Positions 11,225 to 20,608 of a stretch of DNA of 64,000 nt are shown here, piece by piece. Position numbers and translations under genes: made by a program. The notes under the pieces were generated by a model that had not been told where the DNA came from, searched no databases, and was given only the letters and a program-made list of their open reading frames with translations. This DNA is from Xanthoparmelia taractica (lineage: Eukaryota; Ascomycota; Lecanoromycetes; Lecanorales; Parmeliaceae). The stretch lies in assembly GCA_033085395.1 (NCBI GenBank), contig JANQBS010000225.1, positions 1 to 64,000 on the forward strand, in the 5' to 3' direction. Within the stretch, counting starts at the first letter, position 1; each line of letters opens with the position of its first letter.

Positions 11225-12169
11225 AATTGAGCCAGGAGGGTCAAGAGGTAGCTGCAATCTCAAGTTGGGTCTGCAATTTTCATTTCGTTCAAGAAGATCA
11301 GGCTACACTATGGCAGTGTAAGGGTGTCTCTGTAGAAGCTTCGACTATCATCACCTGCTCAACCAGGACCGAACAGTCACGGAACTTTCTTGGCTTGATA
11401 TGTTCTCCTCAGTGAACACAGACTAAAATGATGTGATTATTGTTGAAAGGTATGCCGGGAACCTCCCAGCCTCCCGAGTCCAGCCACCGTAATAGGGGCA
11501 AACACATTCATACTATTATCTATCAATAGAATCAATCAATTTTTCATATTTCAGCAAATTATAGGCCCGGGTTATAGGGTAAGTCGCGATAAAAGAGAAA
11601 TCGCTTAGCGAGTCGTCAGCTGTACGTATACTGATACACTTGATAGTACACGTACATCAACTAGGCCCTTATGAAATAGAGCCAATACTGCGTCAGCCCA
11701 TTTTTTTGGCCTGTACCTCTCGATAGGAGGGCTGGCGCAATCCAGATCAATCTTGAAAAATCTAAAATCGAAAGCTCTTACTAAGATTAGCGCTTACGAA
11801 GAAAAACGAGTTAGCGACGGAGGTAGACGGAGAGCGACGGAGAAAAACGGAGATGTACTCCTTCGGTCCCAGCAGTCTTGTCCAACCATACCAAAGGAGA
11901 ACTCAAGGCTCCACTTAGACGAGGAAGACGACTGGCCTAGTACGCCTCCCTTTCGGGTTTGCATGCAGTGTTCAGCCTGCAGAAATCTATCCCGATTCGC
12001 CAGCTACCAAGGATTTCGATCCGCAATGCGAATTACTCCGGAGTTTCTAGTCTCTTACGCACGTTCCCCGTTGCGATGATACGCCATATAAAGGAACTGC
12101 AACGTGTGCGTGAGGAATGCGTGGCTAGTCTTCTGAAAGCTACCCAGAAACTACCCTTCAGATAGCACG
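11225..12169. other. Spacer between P450 and SnoaL-like protein 2
   Basis: No gene was recognised in this 945-bp stretch. 11580-11860 has degenerate, purine-rich sequence resembling decayed repeat DNA. A TATA-like ATATAAAGG lies at 12086-12094, about 75 bp before the next start codon. Confidence 0.45.
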
Positions 12170-12820
12170 ATGCGAAACCCACTTTCCGCCCGCGGTATCT
12201 TCATCTTCTTGTCCCTCTCCAATGCGTTGCCTCTGCAGCCCTCTCAAGGCCTGGCCATCGTGGAGATCGAACGCACGCTAAACACCTTTAGCCTAGCCGT
12301 AGACGGGCACAACTTCAGCCTCCTGTCCAGCGTCTTTTCCACAGACGCGACCGCCAATTTCGGCGGAAGGAGCGGCGAGCTCAACGGCCTCGCCAACATT
12401 AGCACGGCCCTGCAGACGGCGCTCAAGGGTCAAAAAAGCCAGCACACGCTTTCGACGCAGGTGGTTGATTTCAGCAGCCCGAGCCAGGCCAACGCAACGT
12501 CTTATCTGCAGGGCAGGTTCTTCGGACAGGGAAATCTGACCGGTCAGACTTATACCACCTATGGCCGGTAAGTGTGCGCGCATATGTGTGTGTCTGTAAT
12601 CAAACTCCGACGCGGGTGGCAATTGGGGGACTCGGGGATTTTGGGCTTACGGGACGCGATGCGTAGATACCTCGATGCATTGGAACTGACAGAGTTGGGT
12701 TGGAAGGTCACGCGGAAGACTCTGGTTCCCACGGTGAGTCACCGCTTGTTGGCCCGAACCAGCTAATCAGTGGGCGTTTTCCTCTAGGAGAGCATCGGAA
12801 ATGCAAATATTTTGTATTGA
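12170..12820 (+). CDS. Secreted SnoaL/ketosteroid-isomerase-like protein 2
   Basis: Three exons (12170-12567, 12667-12733, 12788-12820) give 165 residues. The N-terminus is a signal peptide (GIFIFLSLSNALP). The body has the SnoaL/NTF2-like pattern: IERTLNTFSLAVDGHNFSLL, then YLQGRFFGQGNLTGQTYTTY, and after the first splice YLDALELTELGWKVTRKTLV. The very short last exon was chosen because it continues the family's ending (ESIGNANILY); reading on without it would give a different tail. It is the second such secreted protein in the cluster, as in maleidride clusters, which typically have KSI-like genes. Enzymatic role is inferred from context. Confidence 0.78.
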
Positions 12821-13164
12821 ATTGGGAGCTGGTCGGAGATAGGAGAGATAACGAATATTTATGTCCGTCGTGATGATTAAGTCAATCTTTTTAAACCTAC
12901 AGGTGGTTAGTCAGAGGGGATTTGTCAATCTGCATAGCAGTCGCTGAATCAGTATGTCTGACAACTTATCACTTTGTGCTGATATAACCTTGCTTCTCAT
13001 TCTTATTTTAGAGTCTCCTTATCATGTATATCTTCCCCTGACCCTCCTTATCGGCCAACTTTCTTCTCCCCTTCTTTTATAGAGTCACAGTGACGAGCAT
13101 TTCATTACGACTTTTACTTCTCTCTTTTTAGACTTTAGACTATATAGAGCCCACTTGGACCATC
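12821..13164. other. Promoter region of the FSH1-type hydrolase
   Basis: This 344-bp stretch has no coding content. Pyrimidine-rich blocks occur at about 13010-13130, and a TATATAG element lies about 20 bp before the ATG. Confidence 0.5.
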
Positions 13165-13924
13165 ATGCCTAGCCTCAAGTTCCTCTGTCTCCACGGTGCC
13201 GGCACTCGCGAAGACATACTGGAATTACAATTGCGTACGTCTCCCATATGGGTCCAACTTTCCCTTTTCCGCTCTGCTGGAATCAAAACCCTGTTGTGTC
13301 AACCTGCTCACATTCAACGCAGGCGGTGTGGTCCGCAACTTAGAGAAAGACCACAGCGCATCTTTTGTCTACGTTGGTGGCGAGGTCAGCTGCGGCCCCG
13401 GTCCGGGCATCGAACACATCTTCGAGGGTCCCTACTATAGCTACCACAACTGGCCCCGACGACTCGAGAACGATGGCGAAGACGAGCGATCCGTGCAGGC
13501 AGCATACGACCTCCTCGACGACATCATCGACACGGAAGGCCCCTTCGAGGGCATCCTCGGTTTCTCGCACGGCGCCACGCTCGCTTTCGCCTTTCTCAGC
13601 CAACACGCGAGGAAGCGGCCGTACCAACCGATGCCGGTGCGCTGTGCGCTTTTCTTCAGCGCAATGCCGCCGTTTCGACTGGGAGAGGAGGATCAGTGGG
13701 TTTACGATCAGGGGCTTAGGGAGCTAAGTATCCCGAGCGTACACGTGGTGGGGAAGTCGGACTTTGCGCTCGAGCATTCTCTCAAGTTGCATACCATGTG
13801 CGATCCCGCCACGGCGGCTTTGGTGGTGCATAGTAAAGGTCATGAAATCCCGGGGGATAAAGACAATGTACGGTTGATTGCCGGGGCGGTGAGAGAATTA
13901 GGCCTTAGAGCCATGTTTGGTTGA
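13165..13924 (+). CDS. FSH1-family serine hydrolase (thioesterase-like), probable polyketide-releasing hydrolase
   Basis: Exons 13165-13234 and 13323-13924 (88-bp intron) give 223 residues. It opens with KFLCLHGAGTREDILELQL, the FSH1 signature. The nucleophile elbow GFSHG has Ser105, the acid is Asp170 in GKSDF and the base is His197 in KGHEIP, a complete alpha/beta-hydrolase triad. There is no signal peptide. In maleidride and other HR-PKS clusters a free-standing hydrolase of this kind releases the polyketide from the ACP before condensation with oxaloacetate. The neighbouring citrate synthase makes that the best guess. Confidence 0.88.
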
Positions 13925-14638
13925 GCGAAGTTTTGTCGGAGAAAAAATTAGAGTCGTGAGCAAAGAATTGGCCATCTGCTAGATCGGAGGCTAGTCTAGG
14001 CCGTAACCCCTGAGGCCGTAAAGGTTTGCGATAAGGTTCGCTTACTCATGCTCGGCTTCGATGTGTTCGGCGTTTGTATAGAAGGTAGACAACGACAGAG
14101 TCCGGAGTACAGGGAGACGATGGAGGTTCTAATTGGCCAATCCAACACCGGAGCTACTTAGATAAGGTCACCCCTAACAGAATTTATGTCTGTTGTCAGC
14201 ATATTAAACCCGAGCTATAAAGCTTACCAAGGCACTTCTACCTAAGTTAAGATACGGAAGATTCTGTGAAAAGACTCCTCTTATGTAGTCATCAGAAATA
14301 TCTTTCGGGCTAGGGTGGTGCTAGTCGCCATTTGATCACAGGAGTTACTTGCAGAAAAAGGTAAGGTATCCTATCCCTGGTTAAACTGATGTGCAGTACC
14401 GGGCAGGATTACTCATTAGGAGGTTTCTCCAAATTTAGCCTTGCTTTAGTCTCAATTTGTAAACTCCTTTTAGTCTTCTTATCTTTGAGAGCTGCGTCTA
14501 TAAAGAGGACCAGGATGGCGCTATTTTCGGTTTCCCACCTTACGCTCGTTGGGTTTTTACTTCCAATCCTTCAGAACTAGGCTAGGGGGGCTCGCTTCTT
14601 CTGTGTTCAGCAATTGCCACTTCTCTCACTACTACACC
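13925..14638. other. Intergenic spacer and methyltransferase promoter
   Basis: No gene was recognised in this 714-bp stretch. It contains a CTCCTTTT site (14464) 175 bp before the methyltransferase ATG. Confidence 0.5.
14464..14471 (+). promoter_or_regulatory. Candidate cluster motif CTCCTTTT upstream of methyltransferase
   Basis: The core is preceded by AAA (AAACTCCTTTTAG) and lies 175 bp upstream of the ATG at 14639. It is one of the recurring cluster copies. Confidence 0.35.
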
Positions 14639-15672
14639 ATGGTTCATCCTGACGCCGAGAGTCTTCGTGGCGGAGAGGATGTTTACCAATGGTACACCGC
14701 CGAGATCAAGTCCATTCCGCCAGTTACGCGGGAGCTTTTCGAAAAATACTCGGGTGTGCCGGCCGGGCAGGTGATATCTCACATTTCGGAAGTCGTACGT
14801 TATCATCAAATCCCATCTCTTTTTAGCTCAATCTACCTCTTCGATTCAACTCGCTCGCGTCTACTTGGGAATAGAATCGATTTCATTTGTTTTTGTTTTC
14901 TGTTTAAATGCGCAATGGCTGAGTGTGTATACAGCGTGATCGTGCCTTCCGATCCTGGCCCTACCCCTGCATAGGCCAACTTCGTTTCCTGAACCTCGCG
15001 CTACAAAAACATCCGCTTTACCCCACCGTTCTATCCCGCCTAACCCAGGAGAACCAAACTCTGTTGGACGCGGGCTGCTGTTTCGGGCAGGAGCTTCGTA
15101 AACTGGCCTTCGATGGCGTCCCACCCAAGGCTTTGTACGGCCTTGACCTCGAAGCCGATTTCATTGACTTAGGATACGACTTGTTCCGCGACAGAGCCAT
15201 TATGGGTGGCGCCACGTTCATTGCAGGCAGTCTCTTGGACGAGACGGCCAGCTTTCCGCAACTCGAGGGCAAGATCGACATCGTCAACGCAAACAGCTTG
15301 TTTCATCTTTTTACGTGGGAAGAGCAGATCATGGTGACGAGTCGCTTGGTTTCGTTCATGAAGGATAGGCCCGGGTCAATGATTTTGGGTAGGCAAGTAG
15401 GAGCTGTGGAAGCGGGCGAGTATCGTGCACTGAACGAGGGTGCGACCACTTACCGGCATAATGTGGACAGTTTCCGACGTTTGTGGAAAGAAGTGGAAAG
15501 GAAAACGGAAAGTAGTTGGGAAGTAGATGCGCGTCTGGACATGGAGGATATTATGCCGGGGGTCAACTTGGGACAGAAATGGATGGAGTCTGGGACCAGA
15601 CGGCTGCACTTCATCGTCACTAGGCGTCACCGGGCGGAGCAGGTTACTGGGCGTGTGTATTCAACATTGTGA
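14639..15672 (+). CDS. SAM-dependent methyltransferase, class I
   Basis: Exons 14639-14794 and 14935-15672 (140-bp intron, donor GTACGT, acceptor ATACAG) give 297 residues. The splice yields ISEVRDRAFRSWPYPCIGQ. Motif I is LLDAGCCFGQELRKLA, with the acidic ribose-binding region following at ALYGLDLEADFIDLG. A post-motif stretch is KIDIVNANSLFHLFTWEEQ. The protein is soluble, with no targeting signal. This family occurs in fungal polyketide and meroterpenoid clusters and often methylates a carboxyl or hydroxyl group; the acceptor here cannot be told from sequence. Confidence 0.87.
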
Positions 15673-15871
15673 GGTTTGGAAATGATATAAATGACGAGAT
15701 CTGCTTTACGGCTGTATTGGTGCACTCAAGGAGAGAACTCTATAATTTTCTCATAGTTTAGAGGAAACTCCTTTGGTTTGTTCTTTGGGCCCAACGAAGA
15801 TGTGAGAAGGGCGCATGACTTTAATGTCTCGTTCTAAACAGCACCGTTAGACCAAGGCAGTAAAGGTATGG

Positions 15872-17326
15872 TTATGGAGACTCACTCATAGCGTCACTCC
15901 AGTGGGCTATAATCCCGGGCATTCGATGGGTGAGCATCATGATAGGTATAAAGTCCGCAGACCAGCCCCTGGCGATGGACCAATTGTTAGCAACCTTTCT
16001 CGTTGGTCTCAACGGAGAAGAGAATCGAGCTGCCATGGATAACACTTACATGGTGATGTAGAAAAAGACTCCATAGAGGTCTGCATTGGCATTGATACCG
16101 CGCTTCTTGAAGTATTCATCGTTGGAGGCTAAGCGATCGATTTCTTGCGCGACTCTTAGTAGAGGGTTGGACTTTGCATCCAGCTCTTCGAGTAGACTTT
16201 GTATTGGTCGAATTCGTGGATCAGCGACGGTATATGTACGGTGGCCGTATCCGAAAAGTCGCCGTTCGCCACGTTTGACGGACTCGATCAGCCAGGGCAC
16301 ATTCTCCGGGATCTCAAGTTTTGTCATTATCTTGTAGGCTGACTCAGGGGCACCAAAGTGTAACGGGCCATAGGCGGCTGTCAAAGCGCTGATCAAGGAC
16401 GATATCGGATCTGCTAGAGTTGAACATGTTACGAGCATAGCAAAAGTAGAGTTGCTAAGACCGTGGTCGATACTAAGGGCTCCAAATCGTCGGAAACACC
16501 GTAGTTTGAGAGGATCAGGGAGACCCGTCTTTTTATCTACATGTCCCATCATGGTGAAGAGATTTTCATAGAACTTTTCGTGAGGAGACGCAGGCACGAA
16601 TTGCGTCCCTTCGCGATGTCGCGCTGTCAAGCTCACGACGACAGCCCATGTCGCCAAAGTGCGTATCACGCCTTTGTTGACCCTTCCAGCGTTGCCGTGG
16701 TAGATATTGCCTCCAGTGTATGCTGGGATATCCTCAGGCTTGTCTGCTATATACGCTGACAGTCCGGCGATAACTATTGGCACCGGAGGGGCGGAACGTC
16801 TGTGTACGAGATGATATCAGACCGCAACCTTAGACCAATGCCCAAGCAGATGACAAAAACCTACGAGAAAGCTTGTATGACCCGAACGACTTCGTCAGGA
16901 ACATCCACCATAGCCACAGCAAGAGCAGAGCGTAGGGACTCCTTCTCCATTGGGGATGGTAGTTTCTCCCAGACCATAAGGTGGACAATATCTTCGAAAT
17001 CGCGGTCCCATAAATCCTCAATGGAATGACCACGGAACAGAAGCTGGCCTTTTTCGCCATCTCTTTGGATAAAGTCAGCAGTAACCGTGCCCGCAAAGAT
17101 AATTCGGGACTTACATATAAAGCAGACTGGACTCAATGGTGGCGGTGTTAGCAAGTCCCGGGTCATAAATCTTGAGCCCACGACTGCCCTTGTCGATTCG
17201 TGTAGGGTCAGTGACTGGACCCTTAATCTGGCCAAAGGCGCTCGCCGGCACCGCATCATGTGTAATGGGTATCTCATACTCGCGCGATGTCCTCGAGTCC
17301 TTGATAAATAATTTGCCTTCAGACAT
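15872..17326 (-). CDS. Citrate synthase family, probable alkylcitrate synthase
   Basis: Four exons (17326-17115, 17062-16865, 16799-16050, 15968-15872) give 418 residues. The last exon is short and easily missed: the splice at GTAAGT (16049) to GCCAG (15969) adds the expected citrate-synthase tail WSADFIPIMMLTHRMPG. Catalytic residues are present as His284 (GPLHFG), His323 (GYGHR) and Asp377 (NADLYG). The protein begins MSEGKLFIKDSRTSREYE with no mitochondrial presequence, unlike the primary-metabolism enzyme. With the adjacent HR-PKS, hydrolase and PrpD homologue it most likely condenses a polyketide acyl-CoA with oxaloacetate. It is divergent from the dehydratase gene, sharing a 924-bp promoter. 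Confidence 0.9.
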
Positions 17327-17615
17327 TTTAACGTTTAGAGTACCAGTGATGGGAGGAGCAGCAGAGCAAGTGAGTTGAAAAGCAAACTGCGCCGAGGCTC
17401 ATTGATCGGACACCGGGTTCAATCCCTCACGTTCATGGGGGGAGGTCGTCGTTGACCAACCCAAAGCGCTTATTGATAGCATTCTGGGCCACGAATCAGA
17501 AGGCCAGCAAATGTGGAGACAGTCTATCGCAAGTTTGCGGTTATAAATCGACGTGCGCGAGAGAGCAAGGAAGCCGAGCAGCGAGATGATATCAGCCGTC
17601 TGCAGATTATTAGCT

Positions 17616-17646
17616 AAAAGGAGTTGGCTACATGGTCACTCCTTTT
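17616..17646. promoter_or_regulatory. Inverted pair of the cluster motif, AAAAGGAGT-13-ACTCCTTTT
   Basis: Two perfect 9-bp arms are separated by 13 bp, in the shared promoter of the citrate synthase and dehydratase genes. The arrangement suits a symmetric dimeric regulator, but no binding data exist here. Confidence 0.45.
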
Positions 17647-17868
17647 GACTGATAACCTGCAGTATTCTTACCCACTGCATGATGACTGCATAAGACTACC
17701 TTAGGCACTGCCACGCAAATTCTTGTCCTTTTCAGTCTCCTTGGGGAATGGTCCTACGATTCTTCAAGGATGCATCATAATCATGCACCACAGATGCAGG
17801 ACTCAATGCCGCTCCTGGACTGAATGTGTTGGGAGGATGCTAGAAGTAGAAACTTGTGGACTCCGATC

Positions 17869-17897
17869 CTAGTCTAACCTAACTAGGATTAGACTAG
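17869..17897. promoter_or_regulatory. 29-bp near-perfect palindrome
   Basis: Outer arms CTAGTCTAA and TTAGACTAG are exact complements, and inner CCTA/TAGG pairs too, with one extra base. It sits mid-promoter between the two divergent genes and could be a regulator-binding site or a small repeat remnant. Confidence 0.4.
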
Positions 17898-18178
17898 TTT
17901 TAGGTTAGCCTAGGGTTTGGCCCAGTTGGAGGTGAACCTTTCAATGGCTGTACAAAGAATACGGGCAACGATATACACAGCGGTGTAGCTAAAGGCTGCA
18001 GGTGTTAGTCGTCGAAAGTACCAGCCAGCTTCTTAGGTTATGCCTGTTGCTTTTACTGCGTGGAAATAACATGGGCTTTGAGCATGGGTATAAACCAAGA
18101 CTACACGATTCGCTGTAGACCCTACCCGACGCCCTAACGTAGGCCTGTGGCTCAGAGTAATCTGGCTGTGTGGAAAGC

Positions 18179-18186
18179 CTCCTTTT
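18179..18186 (+). promoter_or_regulatory. Candidate cluster motif CTCCTTTT upstream of alkylcitrate dehydratase
   Basis: It lies 72 bp upstream of the ATG at 18251 and is followed by AGCC. Confidence 0.35.
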
Positions 18187-18250
18187 AGCCTTTTAGGCAA
18201 CTCATACTCTCAATACACCAAGTAATGTAATTTAGCCTTCAAAATACAAG

Positions 18251-19788
18251 ATGACGGCTTCCCAAACAGAAAGTGGATGGGATCAAGTGCTCGTTGATAT
18301 AAAGGAATACGTCTTTCACTACAAGATCGAATCGGCAAAAGCATGGCGGACTTCGCGTACTGCTTTACTCGATTCTCTCGCCTGTGCCATTGAGTCTATC
18401 CACACAAGTGCCGAGTGTAGGAGCTTGCTAGGTCCCGTTGTGCCAGGTACCGTGACACCAGATGGCTTCAAGCTACCAGGAACGTCATACCAGCTTGATC
18501 CCGTGAAAGGCGCATTTGATTTTGGTATTGCTATCCGGTACCTCGACCACAATGATAGTTTGGGTGGAGCCGACTGGGGACATCCATCTGGTAGATTGAC
18601 ACTCTATGATCGTGTCGCCCTACCTGCTGACATTATCCCTTTTCAGATAATCTTGGGGCGCTGTTGTCGGTGATGGATTGGCTGTGTCGTTCTGTCCGGA
18701 GTGGGCGCATCGTCCATTCTGGTCCACCTCTGTCGATGAAGACACTGCTAGAAGCAATGATCAAAGCCTACGAAATACAAGGATCTTTCTTGATCCGCAA
18801 TCCTTTCAATGCGCATGGGCTCGACCATGTTGTACTCGTCAAGCTTGCGTCAGCTGCAGTGGTATCATGGCTGTTGGGTCTATCAGAAGTACAAACAATG
18901 GCAGCAATGTCTCATGTTTGGATGGACGGAGCAGCGTTGCGTATCTATCGCTCAGGCTCAAACACCATCCCTCGCAAAGGCTGGGCGGCCGGCGATGCTT
19001 GTATGAGGGCCGTCAGTCTGGCTCTACTTGTTCGTGCTGGACAGCTTGGTTCCAAAACGGTATTGACGATGCCACGTTGGGGGTTCTATTGTAACCTTTG
19101 GAGTGGCGGTCAATTCGACCTCTCCCAGGGTTTTGGAACATGGGCCATGGAGAATATATTCTTCAAGGTTATGCCTGTGGAAGGCCACAGCATCTCAGCT
19201 ATCGAGGCTACCCTTATTCAATACGCCAGGCTCAGCAACTTAGGCAACATTTCAGAAAGCCAAATTGCTAAGGTCGAAGTGCGAACGAATGGGGCGGCTA
19301 ACATGATTATTAACAAATCCGGCCCTCTCCACAATGCTGCAGATCGTGATCACTGTATGCAATACTCTGTCGCTGTTGCGCTTTTGAAAGGGGATATTCC
19401 AGCTGCAGAAGATTATCAAGATTCAAGTCCGTGGGCTTCGAGCTCCGTCGTTGAATCGTTGAGAGCGCGAATCATTGTGCGTGAGGAGGAACAGCTCACA
19501 GAGGATTACCTGAACATCAATAAGAAGAGCGTATCTTCCGGAGTTACGCTTCACCTGGCTGATGGACATATCCTTGATGAAGTTCTTGTTGAGTATCCCG
19601 TGGGTCACGTGAAACACCCTCAGACCCTCGAAAGTGTAGGACGAAAATTCGGCAGCAGTATGGCGTTAATGTTCACCAAGGAAGAGACAGCGAGAATCGT
19701 TAAGGTCGTAGAGTCAGGAGATGATACTCCCATCGCTGATTTCGTTGACTTGTTGACTCGCAATGAAGAAGTCCGTCCGAAGATGTGA
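18251..19788 (+). CDS. MmgE/PrpD family, probable alkylcitrate (2-methylcitrate-type) dehydratase
   Basis: Exons 18251-18590 and 18647-19788 (56-bp intron, donor GTAGAT, acceptor TTTCAG) give 493 residues. Without splicing the frame looks broken, but the join gives HPSDNLGALLSVMDWL, continuous with the conserved YLDHNDSLGGADWGHPS block of PrpD. KGWAAGDACMRAVSLALL and the C-terminal domain are intact. PrpD dehydrates 2-methylcitrate; homologues beside alkylcitrate synthases dehydrate the alkylcitrate on the way to maleic anhydrides. There is no presequence. It is transcribed away from the citrate synthase and toward the PKS. Confidence 0.9.
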
Positions 19789-20608
19789 AGAGTCAATATC
19801 TAGCGCCGGCTTCTCGGATTTAAGATGTTATGCCTTGGCATTACTGAATTGTAGCATGTTACAAGTCACAATGTTTGTTATTCATCAGTCTTTGGTTTAG
19901 ATACGTATTGAAACTATTGAACCCTCATCATGAATCCTCTGCAATTGAACACCGTCACATTCGAATATTTGAGCGGGTTTGCAACAAACATTTTGGGCAA
20001 GGATGTTATCGGACTATGCCGTCCACTCAAGAGACTCACCTCCGCAGTTCGTGGCATGCAGCTCAACTCCATGTAGCCGATAGTCATGCTCTACTCTTGT
20101 CTCTGTTTGATTTGACATGCATATTGATGTCATGGTGCATGGTCGGCATCTTCTGAAATTCGCATCACTTAACCTACTGAACTGATACCCATGCCTCCGA
20201 GCTTCTACTCACCGCTCTCCTTTTGACCCAGCAAGGTGCTGCGGGATCGAGGATTAGAAAATTTCGTGCCAATCTTTAGTGTGGATCATGCATGTGGTGA
20301 TGACACTGCATACATCGAGGACCCTGCATACGTGAAGAAAATACTTGCAGAACCGGGAATCAACAGTGGTACTGGCTTTGTCACTGCCGACCTGCTTATC
20401 TTCCAATCATTACAAATCCAAAAAGTGCTTAACTGTGATGGATGACATTGCAGAGTAGATTGTACCATATATGTCCTTCCAGCAACAGCCGGGTCAAGAG
20501 CGGCCCTACCTATCAAAGCCCCTTTGTTTAAAAAACACAAAGCTCTACTAATAAGGCTGTAGGCTGAAGAAAATCTTGTCCGAAGCCTAACACTGCTCCT
20601 TATTTAAG
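19789..20608. other. Spacer and PKS promoter
   Basis: This 820-bp stretch has no gene that could be recognised. A 69-codon frame at 20236-20445 has protein-like composition but no recognised family and no flanking splice structure. A CTCCTTTT motif is at 20217. Confidence 0.45.
20217..20224 (+). promoter_or_regulatory. Candidate cluster motif CTCCTTTT upstream of PKS
   Basis: It lies 392 bp before the PKS ATG and is followed by GACC, like the copy at 17639 (followed by GACT). Confidence 0.35.

Larger units (their letters stand above)
17327..18250. other. Bidirectional promoter of alkylcitrate synthase and alkylcitrate dehydratase
   Basis: This 924-bp head-to-head intergenic region holds an inverted AAAAGGAGT/ACTCCTTTT pair (17616-17646), a near-perfect 29-bp palindrome (17869-17897) and another CTCCTTTT 72 bp before the dehydratase start. 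No coding sequence was recognised. Confidence 0.6.

Noticed and set aside
17380..17450. Possible tRNA gene: GGTTCAATCCC at ~17417 resembles a B box
   Set aside because: No matching A box, no anticodon stem and no acceptor-stem pairing could be found around it.
18590..18680. Apparent break in the PrpD/MmgE gene into two frames
   Set aside because: A consensus 56-bp intron joins the frames exactly and restores HPSDNLGALL, so the gene is intact.
20236..20445. 69-codon frame just upstream of the PKS (LENFVPIFSVDHACGDD)
   Set aside because: Protein-like but with no recognised family, no partner exons and a non-ATG-supported context; left as spacer content.
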